Assembly: GCA_016744775.1 (NCBI GenBank)
Contig: JADGDS010000005.1
Location: 203,638-267,637 of the forward strand
Direction: 5' to 3'
Length of the DNA stretch: 64,000 nucleotides
Source of the DNA: Candidatus Marithrix sp.
GTDB taxonomy: Bacteria > Pseudomonadota > Gammaproteobacteria > Beggiatoales > Beggiatoaceae
Part shown: one piece after another, positions 27,373-36,669 of the stretch
How the letters are laid out: each line of letters starts with the position of its first letter
Numbering within the stretch: the stretch's first letter is position 1
The notes under the pieces: model-generated
Databases searched by the model: none
What the model was told of the DNA's origin: nothing
Seen by the model: only the letters and a program-made list of their open reading frames with translations
Program-made: the position numbers and the translations under genes

Positions 27373-27541
27373 AGTTAGATTTAATTTTATCTATTTGTTG
27401 TTGAATTTCGTGTGGAGTAAGTTTGTCTAAATAACTATCCTTATTTGGTATAGAAACAAAGCCTTCTAAACGTAAACTGGCTTGATAATTACAATTACGA
27501 ATTGCACGAAAACGAGCACGTTGTTGTTTTGTTAGTAACAT
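27362..27541 (-). CDS. YhfG/VbhA-type antitoxin of the Fic toxin
   Basis: 59 residues. It begins MLLTKQQRARFRAIRNCNYQ, continues ASLRLEGF, and ends KIKSNYAK. SLRLEG fits the Fic inhibitory motif S-x-x-x-E-G, whose Glu blocks ATP binding in the partner. Its size, basic start, placement directly before fic and 11-base overlap match YhfG-Fic and VbhA-VbhT pairs. Good evidence that the pair is intact. Confidence 0.82.
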   Translation of the reverse strand: MLLTKQQRARFRAIRNCNYQASLRLEGFVSIPNKDSYLDKLTPHEIQQQIDKIKSNYAK

Positions 27542-27664
27542 AAAATATTCTCTATTTGATTAAATAAGTATTTACAATCAAAGCATTATACAATAATTAG
27601 GTTTTGGTGTATTCGTTATGTATCACAATTCTAAACTGAATACAGAATATGAAGTATCAAAAAC

Positions 27665-27927
27665 ATGGTACTAATAATGAATTTGGCTTTGATTATCTTC
27701 GTGATAATATGGCTTTTAGTATTGATGAAGCTCATACTCAGCTTATTATTTCAGGATAAACTAATGATAATTCTTAATTATATCAAAATAGTTAATGTAA
27801 TTATTCTATGAATAAAACAGATATAAAAATTACTGTTTTATTAGGGCGCGGTGAATGTCAAGATACTGTTTATACATCTTATTTGTCTTATTATTATGTG
27901 AATATTAATGCTGAATATCGGACTTAA
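27665..27927 (+). pseudogene. Collapsed copy of the secA-argJ segment
   Basis: Bases 27665-27724 match secA 21861-21924, then secA 21980-22064, and then from about 27807 the end of argJ (25126-25248) including its stop. Two deletions separate it from the parent: 63 bases within secA, at a shared ATTGATGA, and about 3 kb from secA to argJ. Stops and substitutions show it is not coding. Confidence 0.85.
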
Positions 27928-27939
27928 TAGCCCGGTGTC

Positions 27940-27972
27940 AGACCTGACAGGTTTTTAAAACCTGTCAGGTCT
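27940..27972. repeat. Palindromic CCTGACAGG repeat, copy 4
   Basis: A full palindrome that follows the argJ-tail debris, with the same outer bases as copy 2 (GGTGTCAG before, CTAAAACTTGATAA after). It also lies 20 bases beyond the stop of the convergent pilB-like gene, where it could terminate transcription. Confidence 0.85.
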
Positions 27973-27992
27973 AAAACTTGATAATTGTATTA

Positions 27993-29654
27993 TTAAATTC
28001 CCACAACTCGCCAGATTTCATCTAAGCTAGTTACACCATCACGCAGATGACGTTTTGCCTCTTGTGCCAAGCTAATATAACCATTGTCTTCAGCATATTG
28101 CTTGATCTTATATGTTGCCGCTTTATTCGCAATCAGTTCTTGTAACTGATTGTCAATATATAAAAATTCCATTAATGCTATACGACCTTTATAGCCATAT
28201 TGAAAACATTTTTCACAACCAACTGCTGAGTATAAAATAATATCTTCTGTTTTAGGTAGATTTAACAGTTGACGTTCTTCATCATTCGGAGAATAAGCTT
28301 GTTTACAAGCTGGACAAAGTTTACGTACTAAACGTTGCCCCACAATTCCTACCATATTTTCTGCAATCACATCAGCTACCACACCAAGATCTAATAAACG
28401 TGGAATCGCACTAATAGCAGAATTTGTATGTAAAGTTGAATAGACTTTATGTCCAGTCATAGAAGTCCAAAATGCCATTTCAGCCGTCGCTTTATCACGG
28501 ATTTCTCCAAGTAGAATAATATCTGGATCCTGACGTAAGATTGATCTTAGTCCATTTGCAAAATCTAGTTTTACCGCCTCATTTATAGCCGTTTGTCGTA
28601 CTATTCCTAAAATATATTCTACCGGATCTTCCAGCGTCATAATACTAACTTGTTCAGTATTCAAATATTGAAGCAGAGAATATAAGCTGGTAGTTTTACC
28701 GCTGCCCGTGGGTCCGGTAATTAATATTATCCCTTGCGGGTTAAACACCATGCGTTTTAAAGTTATGAAATTTGGCTCTAATAATTCTAATTCTTCTATC
28801 GTAATAATTGCCTTATTATGATCTAATATGCGTAATACAATATTTTCCCCATTAATCGTTGGATGTACAGAAACTCTGAAATCAATGGTTTTTCCGGCGA
28901 AATTTAAAGAAAATCTTCCATCTTGTGGTATCCGCGTTTCGGCAATATTTAAACTTGCCATTACTTTTATACGTATTACTATGGCAGACCAATATTTATT
29001 ATGCAAACTACGAATTTGTTGCAATACTCCATCAATACGATAACGTACTCGTAAAAAACCTTGTTCAGGCTCAAGATGAATATCTGATGCCCCATGTTTA
29101 ACCGCGTTAAAAAGTAAAGCATCTACCAAACGCACCAATGGTTGCTGATAATCATTATTTTTAAATTCTAATGTATCAGTTTCAATTTCATGCAAAATTC
29201 CATCTATGGATAATTCAAAACCATAACTATGATCAATCGCAGAACTAATATCGGCTTGATTGGCTAAAACAGGTTCAATTTTGATTGAAGCACCCAATAA
29301 AATCTTCAATTTATCAAGAACTAAGATATTAAAAATATCAGCCATTGCAACTGATAAAGTATTATTATCCTGATCAAAATTAAGAGGTAAAATTTTATAA
29401 CGAGTGGCAAAAGTTTTAGGAATTAAGCTAATAGCATCATTATCGGCTATCAGATTAGATAAATCGGTATTTTTTAACCCTAAAGTTTGATTAATTATAT
29501 CCTGTATAACCGCTTCTGATACAAAGCCTAATTTAACTAGAATTGATTCTAATTTTTCAGGCTGTTTTTTTTGTTCGATTAAGGCGATTTCTAATTGATC
29601 TTGGCTAAGAATCTGTTCTTTTAGTAGGGTTTCTCCAATATTATTAATAATCAT
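27993..29654 (-). CDS. Type IV pilus assembly / type II secretion ATPase (PilB/GspE family)
   Basis: 553 residues. An N-terminal MshEN domain (about 1-140) is followed by the secretion ATPase domain. Walker A is ITGPTGSGKTTSLYSLL, the Asp box is LEDPVEYIL and Walker B is DPDIILLGEIRD. The His box is TGHKVYSTLHTNSA, and a zinc tetracysteine is formed by CPAC and CEKC. It powers pilus extension or secretion. Neither pilC nor pilD is adjacent, so the gene is isolated from the usual cluster and PilB cannot be told from GspE by context. Confidence 0.88.
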   Translation of the reverse strand: MIINNIGETLLKEQILSQDQLEIALIEQKKQPEKLESILVKLGFVSEAVIQDIINQTLGLKNTDLSNLIADNDAISLIPKTFATRYKILPLNFDQDNNTLSVAMADIFNILVLDKLKILLGASIKIEPVLANQADISSAIDHSYGFELSIDGILHEIETDTLEFKNNDYQQPLVRLVDALLFNAVKHGASDIHLEPEQGFLRVRYRIDGVLQQIRSLHNKYWSAIVIRIKVMASLNIAETRIPQDGRFSLNFAGKTIDFRVSVHPTINGENIVLRILDHNKAIITIEELELLEPNFITLKRMVFNPQGIILITGPTGSGKTTSLYSLLQYLNTEQVSIMTLEDPVEYILGIVRQTAINEAVKLDFANGLRSILRQDPDIILLGEIRDKATAEMAFWTSMTGHKVYSTLHTNSAISAIPRLLDLGVVADVIAENMVGIVGQRLVRKLCPACKQAYSPNDEERQLLNLPKTEDIILYSAVGCEKCFQYGYKGRIALMEFLYIDNQLQELIANKAATYKIKQYAEDNGYISLAQEAKRHLRDGVTSLDEIWRVVGI

Positions 29655-29802
29655 TGTTATTTATACTCTATATAAAGTAAAATAATGCCTATGATTTCTT
29701 TTAAAAATTTCATTTTAAGCTCCGTATTTCACAGAATAAAAACTACAGGGATTGTATTTAAGCAAGGATAAAAAATATATCGATATAATCCCTGTTTATA
29801 AA

Positions 29803-29886
29803 TTGGAGTTCAAAGCGAAGCTTTGTAAAAGCGAAGCTTTGTAAAAGCGAAGCTTTGTAAAAGCGAAGCTTCGCTTTGAACTCCAA
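29803..29886. repeat. Palindromic element with 16-base tandem repeats inside
   Basis: Perfect 19-base arms (29803-29821 and 29868-29886, TTGGAGTTCAAAGCGAAGC and its complement) enclose and overlap about three and a half copies of the 16-base unit AGCGAAGCTTTGTAAA, starting at 29814, 29830, 29846 and 29862. The arm sequence GGAGTTCAAAGCG recurs at 44471. It occupies the non-coding gap 29655-30030, which otherwise holds only a possible hairpin (ACAGGGATT at 29747 with AATCCCTGT near 29787). Confidence 0.85.
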
Positions 29887-30030
29887 AAGAATACCCCTTT
29901 TTAAAGTGAAAAGAGTAAAACTATGAAAAATTATAAAAGAACGAAACATATTAACCCACCTAAACTTGAAATAAAAAATTAAACCCAAAAAATAACAACC
30001 AAATTCTCATATATAAATATACTAAAAAAA

Positions 30031-30366
30031 ATGCCAATATTCCAAGTAACCAAACAAGCAGCTGTCCAAATTTTACAAGCCGCTGAACAAGCTGACATGA
30101 AAGGATCCGCCTTACGTCTTGCGCCATTACGTAATCCTGATGGCACTATTGAATATAACAAAATGGGATTTGATCAAATCCAAAATGATGATGTACATAT
30201 CCATACTGAAGATGTTGATATTGTATTTAAATCTGCCTATAAAGAATTATTAGAAGGCGCGGTTATGGATTTTGTTGAGATTGAAAAAGATCAATTTAGC
30301 TTTATATTCCTAAATCCTAACGATCCTAATTTCGTACCACCAAAAGAGAATAAAGTACATGAGTGA
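30031..30366 (+). CDS. HesB/IscA-fold protein lacking cysteines
   Basis: 111 residues. The fold signature of A-type iron-sulfur carriers is visible (VTKQAAVQILQAAEQ at the start, LLEGAVMDFVEIEKDQFSFIFLNPNDPN at the end). None of the three cysteines that bind the cluster is present; the protein has no Cys at all. It therefore cannot act as a normal cluster carrier. It overlaps the pterin dehydratase gene by eight bases, and purK-purE follow, so they likely form one transcript. Confidence 0.75.
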   Translation: MPIFQVTKQAAVQILQAAEQADMKGSALRLAPLRNPDGTIEYNKMGFDQIQNDDVHIHTEDVDIVFKSAYKELLEGAVMDFVEIEKDQFSFIFLNPNDPNFVPPKENKVHE

Positions 30367-30724
30367 ACTAACAAGCAAACGTTGTAAACCCTGTGAAGGA
30401 GGAGTTGATCCTCTTACATTAGAACAATCTCAAGACTTATTAAAAGGCTTAAAAGATTGGCAACTAAGCGCAGATGGCAAACAAATCAGTCATGACTTCA
30501 AATTTAATAACTACTACGAAACAATGGCATTTGTCAACGGCGTAGCATGGATGACACATTTAGAAGATCATCATCCAGACATGGAAGTTGGCTATAATCA
30601 CTGCCTAGTTACTTATACCACTCATGCCATTAATGGATTATCAGAAAACGACTTCATATGCGCTGCCAAAGTGGATGCCTTACTAGCACCAGCAGAAACA
30701 GTTTCTCCAACTTGTGAAATATGA
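30359..30724 (+). CDS. phhB: Pterin-4a-carbinolamine dehydratase
   Basis: 121 residues. The signature HLEDHHPDMEVGYN...TTHAINGLSENDF contains the catalytic histidines. Family knowledge: it recycles the 4a-hydroxy pterin made by aromatic amino acid hydroxylases. No such hydroxylase gene is in the window, so the role may be another, such as molybdopterin-related. Overlaps on both sides (8 and 4 bases) tie it to the HesB-like gene and purK. Confidence 0.9.
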   Translation: MSELTSKRCKPCEGGVDPLTLEQSQDLLKGLKDWQLSADGKQISHDFKFNNYYETMAFVNGVAWMTHLEDHHPDMEVGYNHCLVTYTTHAINGLSENDFICAAKVDALLAPAETVSPTCEI

Positions 30725-31845
30725 TTAAAAAACGGATTGGCATAATTGGCGGCGGGCAATTGGCAAGAATGTCAATACAAGCCGCCAAACAAATGGGATT
30801 TTTTGTCACAATATTAGATCCAACCCCACAATGCCCAGCCGCACAAATTGCCGACGCACACATTGTCGGCGATTTATATGATGCCGCTAAATTAGAGCAA
30901 TTAGCAAAAGTTAGTGATGTATTAACATATGATATTGAACACATAGATGTAGAAATACTAAAACAGCTACATCAACAAGGTCATATTATTTATCCATCGC
31001 CAAACACCCTAGCTTTAATTCAAGACAAACTCATACAAAAACAAAAGCTAGCAGATAATAATATTCCGGTACCAAAATTTGAAGTTGCAGAAATCACAAC
31101 TGAAACCAAATTTCCCATAGTACAAAAAGCCCGTCATGGAGGCTATGACGGCAAAGGCGTAGTCATATTAAATAGTATTGATGATATAAATAAAGCTTTA
31201 TCAAGCCCATCAATGCTAGAAGAACGTATCGACTTTGAAAAAGAACTAGCCATAATAATAGCTAGAACAGCCAAAGGCGAAATTGCAACTTACCCAGTTG
31301 TAGAAATGGTATTTGATGAAAAAACAAATATTTGTGACATTGTAGCAGCACCAGCGGCAATTGATCAAACTACAGCGGAACATGCCCGTAAAATAGCCAT
31401 ACAATCAGTAGAAGCACTTGAAGGAGTCGGTGTATTTGGAGTAGAAATGTTTCTAACTAAATCAGGGGATATTTTAGTTAATGAAATCGCGCCAAGACCA
31501 CATAATTCAGGGCATTATACTATCGAAGCCTGTATTACCAGTCAATATGAACAACTAATACGCATAATAAGCGGCTTACCACTAGGTTCCACCGAACAAC
31601 TAAAACCAGCCGTAATGCTAAATCTACTAGGTGAACAAGGCTACACAGGAAACCCTCAAATTGAAGGATTAAGCACCGCCCTAAAAATTCCCGGCTTGTC
31701 ATATCATTTTTATGACAAATTAACTACCCGCCCCTTTAGAAAAATGGGTCATATTACTATATTGGATAATAGCCTTAACCAAGCTATGACCAAATTAGAA
31801 CAAGTAAAAGACATCCTGAAAATTAAAGGAACAGACACAATATGA
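30721..31845 (+). CDS. purK: 5-(carboxyamino)imidazole ribonucleotide synthase
   Basis: 374 residues, ATP-grasp enzyme. The N-terminus [22 protein letters not shown], the loop [15 protein letters not shown] and the metal site [18 protein letters not shown] are diagnostic. It carboxylates AIR with ATP and bicarbonate in purine synthesis. ATGA overlap with purE, which does the next step. Confidence 0.96.
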   Translation: MIKKRIGIIGGGQLARMSIQAAKQMGFFVTILDPTPQCPAAQIADAHIVGDLYDAAKLEQLAKVSDVLTYDIEHIDVEILKQLHQQGHIIYPSPNTLALIQDKLIQKQKLADNNIPVPKFEVAEITTETKFPIVQKARHGGYDGKGVVILNSIDDINKALSSPSMLEERIDFEKELAIIIARTAKGEIATYPVVEMVFDEKTNICDIVAAPAAIDQTTAEHARKIAIQSVEALEGVGVFGVEMFLTKSGDILVNEIAPRPHNSGHYTIEACITSQYEQLIRIISGLPLGSTEQLKPAVMLNLLGEQGYTGNPQIEGLSTALKIPGLSYHFYDKLTTRPFRKMGHITILDNSLNQAMTKLEQVKDILKIKGTDTI

Positions 31846-32345
31846 CTAGGGTAGGAATTATAATGGGCAGTGATTCAGACTTGCCCATAATGAAAGAGGC
31901 GGCAATAATACTAGAACAACTAGAAGTTGAATATGAACTAACGATAGTCTCAGCTCACCGCACACCAGAACGCTTATTTGATTATGCCAAACAAGCAGAA
32001 ACCAAACTAGAAGTAATTATTGCAGGTGCAGGCGGTGCAGCTCATTTACCGGGAATGATAGCTTCAATAACAAGCTTACCAGTAATAGGGGTTCCAGTAA
32101 AAGCCTCAAATTTAGAAGGACTTGATTCCCTACTATCAATAGTACAAATGCCAGCTGGCATTCCAGTTGCTACAGTAGCAATCAACAATGCCAAAAATGC
32201 CGGCATATTAGCGGCACAAATAATAGGCATAAAAATTCCTAAAATACGCCAAAATGTCAAACAATATAAAGCGCAACTAGAAGAAATAGTTACACAAAAA
32301 GCGCGGAAATTAGAAAAAATTGGCTATGAAAAATACTTAAGCTAA
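31842..32345 (+). CDS. purE: N5-carboxyaminoimidazole ribonucleotide mutase
   Basis: 167 residues, class I PurE. Key motifs are [26 protein letters not shown] and [12 protein letters not shown], with the catalytic His in SAHRTP. It moves the carboxyl group from N5 to C4 of the imidazole. Last gene of the purKE unit; a large repeat element begins 14 bases after the stop. Confidence 0.96.
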   Translation: MTRVGIIMGSDSDLPIMKEAAIILEQLEVEYELTIVSAHRTPERLFDYAKQAETKLEVIIAGAGGAAHLPGMIASITSLPVIGVPVKASNLEGLDSLLSIVQMPAGIPVATVAINNAKNAGILAAQIIGIKIPKIRQNVKQYKAQLEEIVTQKARKLEKIGYEKYLS

Positions 32346-32375
32346 CAAATTTTGTGTTAAAATTAACCAGATTTC

Positions 32376-32513
32376 CTCGTTCCCACGCTCCAGCGTGGGA
32401 ATGCGTGTAGCGACGCTCCAGCGTCGCGAGAAGAATGAATGCCTATAGACACGCTCAAACCGCGACGCTGGAGCGTCGCCACATGCATTCCCACGCTAGA
32501 GCGTGGGAACGAG
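32376..32513. repeat. Compound palindromic element flanked by 17-base direct repeats
   Basis: Outer 14-base arms CTCGTTCCCACGCT / AGCGTGGGAACGAG enclose further hairpins built from GACGCTCCAGCGTC. Immediately outside lie 17-base direct repeats, AAAATTAACCAGATTTC (32359-32375) and the same with one mismatch (32518-32534). They look like a target-site duplication. Related CGTTCCCACGCTCCAGCGTGG units occur at 44089 and 47180. Confidence 0.8.
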
Positions 32514-32550
32514 AGTGAAAATTAACAAGATTTCAAATGGAGTAAATACA

Positions 32551-32706
32551 ATGCGTGATAAGATAAAATTAGTTTCCACAGCCGGAACCGGACATTATTA
32601 TACTACTAGCAAAAACAAGCGTAGTACCACAGAAAAATTAGTATTTAAAAAATATGATCCTGTTGTACGCAAACATGTAGATTATAAAGAAGCTAAAATT
32701 AAATAA
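32551..32706 (+). CDS. rpmG: 50S ribosomal protein L33
   Basis: 51 residues, [20 protein letters not shown] then [20 protein letters not shown] and a basic tail, the normal L33 sequence and length. GGAG precedes the ATG. The CxxC zinc motif of some L33 forms is absent, as in the zinc-free type. rpmB, its usual upstream partner, is not here; the repeat element sits directly before it. Confidence 0.95.
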   Translation: MRDKIKLVSTAGTGHYYTTSKNKRSTTEKLVFKKYDPVVRKHVDYKEAKIK

Positions 32707-32728
32707 TAAATATATAGGAAAATTGTAT

Positions 32729-33913
32729 ATGTCTATTCTTAAAATGACCGATTTAGACCTTAATAATAAACGGGTTCTTATTCGCGAAGATTTAAACGTA
32801 CCATTAAAAGATGGTAAAGTTTCCAGTGATATACGTATTAAAGCCTCATTGCCGACTATCAAACATGCCGTTGACGCTGGTGCCAAAGTGATGCTAATGT
32901 CTCACTTAGGTCGTCCCACAGAAGGAGAATTTGATCCAGCCGCTTCAATGGCTCCAGTAGCTGAGCATTTAGAAACTTTATTAGGTAAACCCGTTAAATT
33001 AGTCAAAGATTGGTTAGATGGAATAGAATTAAACGCTGGTGAAATCGTATTATGTGAAAATGTACGTTTCAATAAAGGCGAAAAGAAAAATGATGATGAG
33101 TTGTCCAAAAAAATGGCAACTCTATGTGACATCTATGTAATGGACGCTTTTGGTACTGCCCATCGCGCTCAAGCATCTACACACGGTGTTGCTAAATATG
33201 CACCTATAGCCTGTGCTGGTCCATTATTAGCAGCAGAATTAGACGCTTTAGGTAAAGCCTTAGATAACCCTGCCCGTCCTATGGTTGCGATAGTTGGTGG
33301 TTCCAAAGTTTCTACCAAACTAACAGTTTTAGACTCCCTATCCAAAATAGTTGACCAATTAATTGTTGGTGGTGGTATCGCCAATACTTTTGTAGCAGCT
33401 GATGGTCATAATGTTGGTAAATCTTTGTATGAAAAAGATTTAATTGATGAGGCTAAAAAATTAACTGCTGCTGCTCAAACAAATGGTGGTGATATTCCAG
33501 TTCCTACAGATGTAGTAGTTGGATCTACCAGTCCATTTGAACAAGCAGATGCTCCAGCAACTTTAAAAGCAGTTAATGAAGTTACTGATAATGAAATGAT
33601 TTTTGACGTTGGTCCAGAAACTTCTGAAAAATTTGCAGAAATTCTAAAAACTGCTGGAACAATAGTATGGAATGGACCAGTTGGAGTATTTGAATACGAC
33701 CAATTTGGTGCTGGAACCAAAGCATTAGCAGAAGCTATTGCAGAAAGTAGTGCTTTTTCAATTGCAGGTGGTGGAGATACACTAGCAGCAGTAGATAAAT
33801 ATGGTATTAAAGACAAAGTCTCATATATATCAACAGGTGGTGGAGCATTCTTAGAATTTTTAGAAGGTAAAAAATTGCCAGCAGTGGCAATTCTTGAAGA
33901 GCGTGGGCAGTAA
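32729..33913 (+). CDS. pgk: Phosphoglycerate kinase
   Basis: 394 residues from ATG 32729 (AGGA nine bases before; a TTG two codons earlier is unlikely). The N-terminal [15 protein letters not shown] and MSHLGRP bind phosphoglycerate. [11 protein letters not shown] and the C-terminal [14 protein letters not shown] with [13 protein letters not shown] form the nucleotide site. It interconverts 1,3-bisphosphoglycerate and 3-phosphoglycerate. It is the first of three glycolytic/Calvin-cycle genes; the stop shares a base with the pyk ATG. Confidence 0.97.
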   Translation: MSILKMTDLDLNNKRVLIREDLNVPLKDGKVSSDIRIKASLPTIKHAVDAGAKVMLMSHLGRPTEGEFDPAASMAPVAEHLETLLGKPVKLVKDWLDGIELNAGEIVLCENVRFNKGEKKNDDELSKKMATLCDIYVMDAFGTAHRAQASTHGVAKYAPIACAGPLLAAELDALGKALDNPARPMVAIVGGSKVSTKLTVLDSLSKIVDQLIVGGGIANTFVAADGHNVGKSLYEKDLIDEAKKLTAAAQTNGGDIPVPTDVVVGSTSPFEQADAPATLKAVNEVTDNEMIFDVGPETSEKFAEILKTAGTIVWNGPVGVFEYDQFGAGTKALAEAIAESSAFSIAGGGDTLAAVDKYGIKDKVSYISTGGGAFLEFLEGKKLPAVAILEERGQ

Positions 33914-35346
33914 TGCTAAGAAGAACAAAAATTATCGCAACATTAGGACCATCGACTGATGATCCTAAAATGTTGGATAAGATCATCAAAGCTGGTGTTG
34001 ATGTAGTACGTTTAAATTTTTCACATCAAACCGCTGATGTTCATAAAAAACGTTTACAAAAATTACGTGAATGCGCAAGTTCTCATGGACGAACCATTGG
34101 GGTAATTGCAGATTTACAAGGTCCTAAAATTCGTATTGAAAGCTTTCGTGATGGGAAAATTGAATTAGCTGAAGGTGATAAATTTACCTTAGATGCAGCT
34201 CATCCAAACGATGCTGGAGATCAAGAATGTGTAGGCATAACTTATAAACAATTACCTCAAGATGTATCTTCTAATGATACTTTATTATTAGATGATGGGC
34301 GAATTGTTTTAAAAGTCAAACAAGTTGTTGGTACTAAAATAACTTGTAAGGTTGTTATAGGCGGAATATTATCCAATAATAAAGGTATTAATCGTCAAGG
34401 TGGTGGTTTATCAGCCGAAGCCTTAACTTATAAAGATCGTGCTGATCTTGCTACTGCTGCCAGTATGCAAGTTGATTATATTGCAATATCATTTCCTCGT
34501 TCAGCTCAAGATATTCATGAAGCTCGTACTTTATTGCAAGCTGCTGGCGGAAAAGCCGGCATTATTGCTAAAATTGAACGCGCTGAAGCATTAACAAATC
34601 ATGAAGAAATAATTAAAGCATCAGATGCTATAATGGTAGCACGCGGTGATTTAGGAGTAGAAATTGGTGATGCGAATTTACCTCCTGCTCAAAAATTATT
34701 AATTAAAAAAGCTCGTGATTTAAATACAATTGTAATTACAGCAACCCAAATGATGGAATCCATGATTGAAAATGCGATTCCTACTAGGGCTGAAGTTTCA
34801 GATGTAGCGAACGCAGTATTTGATGGTACTGATGCAGTAATGTTATCAGCCGAAACAGCGGCAGGCAAATATCCTGATAAAGCTATTAAAGCTATGGATA
34901 GAGTTTGTAGTACCGCAGAAAAACAAGCTATAGTAACAAAATCTGGGCATCGTCTTGAGCATCAATTTGGACGTATTGACGAAGCAGTGGCTATGGCTGC
35001 AATGTACACCGCCAACCATCTAAATATTAAAGCCATTGCGGCATTAACAGAATCAGGTGCAACTCCTTTATGGATGTCGCGCATCAATTCAGGCATACCA
35101 ATTTTTGCATTATCGCACTATCAAAGCACTCGCACCAAAGTAACTCTTTATAGAGGAGTAGAACCAATTGAATTTATTGAAGAAAATCAAGGTGATAGTC
35201 TTCAAGTTAATCAATTCATTATAAGAGAGTTAAAACAACGCGGTGCTATTAGTGACGGTGATTTATTAATAATTACTAAAGGTGACTTAAAAGGTATTTC
35301 CGGCGGAACGAATTCAATGAAAATCGTTTGTGTTGGGGATCAATAA
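33913..35346 (+). CDS. pyk: Pyruvate kinase
   Basis: 477 residues. RTKIIATLGPSTDD at the start, ADLQGPKIRIESF, IIAKIERAEAL (catalytic Lys), MVARGDLGVEIG and TATQMMESMIENAIPTRAEVSDVANAV are all present. Standard length. It makes pyruvate and ATP at the end of glycolysis. The order pgk-pyk-fba is common in autotrophic proteobacteria. Confidence 0.97.
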   Translation: MLRRTKIIATLGPSTDDPKMLDKIIKAGVDVVRLNFSHQTADVHKKRLQKLRECASSHGRTIGVIADLQGPKIRIESFRDGKIELAEGDKFTLDAAHPNDAGDQECVGITYKQLPQDVSSNDTLLLDDGRIVLKVKQVVGTKITCKVVIGGILSNNKGINRQGGGLSAEALTYKDRADLATAASMQVDYIAISFPRSAQDIHEARTLLQAAGGKAGIIAKIERAEALTNHEEIIKASDAIMVARGDLGVEIGDANLPPAQKLLIKKARDLNTIVITATQMMESMIENAIPTRAEVSDVANAVFDGTDAVMLSAETAAGKYPDKAIKAMDRVCSTAEKQAIVTKSGHRLEHQFGRIDEAVAMAAMYTANHLNIKAIAALTESGATPLWMSRINSGIPIFALSHYQSTRTKVTLYRGVEPIEFIEENQGDSLQVNQFIIRELKQRGAISDGDLLIITKGDLKGISGGTNSMKIVCVGDQ

Positions 35347-35364
35347 CTCAAAAAGGAGAAATAT

Positions 35365-36426
35365 ATGCTAATATCTATGCGTCAATTGCTGGATCACGCT
35401 GCTGAAAATTCTTATGGATTACCAGCATTTAATGTAAATAACATGGAACAAGTCCATGCTATAATGCAAGCTGCTGACGCTACAAACAGCCCTGTAATCA
35501 TGCAAGGTTCTGCTGGCGCACGTAGTTATGCTGGCGAACCATTCTTACGTCATTTGATTTCAGCCGCTATAGAAATGTATCCACATATTCCAGTTGTAAT
35601 GCACCAAGATCATGGTTCAGAACCTGCTATATGTCTGCGTTCTATCCAAAGTGGTTTTAGTTCTGTGATGATGGATGGTTCATTAATGGCAGACATGAAA
35701 ACACCTTCTAGTTATGAATACAATGTAGATGTAACTAAAGAAGTGGCTAAGATAGCTCATGCTGGTGGTGTATCTGTTGAAGGTGAATTAGGTTGTTTAG
35801 GTTCATTAGAAACAGGTATGGCTGGAGAAGAAGATGGTTCAGGTGCTGAAGGTAAACTTTCACATGATCAACTATTAACTGATCCTGAAGAAGCTGCTGA
35901 TTTTGTAAAGAAAACCAAGGTTGATGCTTTAGCAATTGCTATTGGTACCAGTCACGGAGCTTACAAATTCACTCGCCCACCAACAGGTGATATTTTAGCT
36001 ATTGAACGTATTAAAGAAATACATGCACGTATTCCTGATACACACTTAGTCATGCACGGCTCCTCATCAGTACCACAAGAATGGTTAGCAATAATCAACA
36101 ACTATGGTGGTGATATGGGTCAAACCTATGGTGTACCAGTTGAAGAAATCGCTGAAGGTATTAAGAATGGTGTACGTAAAGTAAATATTGATACTGACTT
36201 ACGTATGGCATCAACAGGTGCAGTTCGTAGATTCTTACAAGAAAATCCATCAGTATTTGATCCACGTAAATTCCTAAAAGAAGCTACAAAGGGAATGATG
36301 GAAATCTGCAAAGCCCGTTATGAAACATTCGGATCAGCAGGAATGGCATCTAAGATCACAGCAACATCTTTAGATACTATGTCCAAACGCTATGCAAGCG
36401 GCGAATTAGATCCTAAGATTAATTAA
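35365..36426 (+). CDS. fba: Fructose-bisphosphate aldolase, class II (Calvin-cycle subtype)
   Basis: 353 residues. Zinc ligands lie in [10 protein letters not shown] and later HGAYKF and [20 protein letters not shown] and [18 protein letters not shown] match the class IIB (CbbA-like) subtype found in autotrophs. It splits or forms fructose 1,6-bisphosphate. AAGGAG precedes the ATG. A palindromic repeat with a T-rich tail follows as terminator. Confidence 0.96.
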   Translation: MLISMRQLLDHAAENSYGLPAFNVNNMEQVHAIMQAADATNSPVIMQGSAGARSYAGEPFLRHLISAAIEMYPHIPVVMHQDHGSEPAICLRSIQSGFSSVMMDGSLMADMKTPSSYEYNVDVTKEVAKIAHAGGVSVEGELGCLGSLETGMAGEEDGSGAEGKLSHDQLLTDPEEAADFVKKTKVDALAIAIGTSHGAYKFTRPPTGDILAIERIKEIHARIPDTHLVMHGSSSVPQEWLAIINNYGGDMGQTYGVPVEEIAEGIKNGVRKVNIDTDLRMASTGAVRRFLQENPSVFDPRKFLKEATKGMMEICKARYETFGSAGMASKITATSLDTMSKRYASGELDPKIN

Positions 36427-36430
36427 TAAC

Positions 36431-36463
36431 AAACCTGACAGGTTTTAAAAACCTGTCAGGTTT
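36431..36463 (+). terminator. Palindromic CCTGACAGG repeat used as fba terminator
   Basis: AAACCTGACAGGTTTT and its complement meet around one central A, four bases after the fba stop, and the right arm ends in TTTT. This is copy 5 of the dispersed family, in a classical terminator position. Confidence 0.75.
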
Positions 36464-36526
36464 TATATCAGTTCCACCAACACTTCCTCTCCTGCCCCTC
36501 TATAACCACTGTCTTTTTTTTTGTAT

Positions 36527-36601
36527 ATGCCATTTATGCACAGCGAAAATTTAGCAGATCAAGATCGTTCAGTAACTTTATTTGCAGCGGCTAAATTATG
36601 A
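36527..36601 (+). pseudogene. Fragment of a DUF924-family gene
   Basis: ATG to TGA reads MPFMHSENLADQDRSVTLFA plus four residues. PFMHSE-LADQ-RSV-LF is the core signature of DUF924 proteins, which are about 180 residues long. Both sides of the gene are missing. The rest of the gap 36464-36669 shows nothing clear. Confidence 0.55.
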
Positions 36602-36669
36602 TAGCTTATATGCTAAATTGTATGCTAAACAAAAAATTGTATGAATTCTAAATTTAATTAAGGCATAAT

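Noticed and set aside
29813..29870. Possible CRISPR array
   Set aside because: The 16-base units are directly adjacent with no spacers and there are no cas genes.
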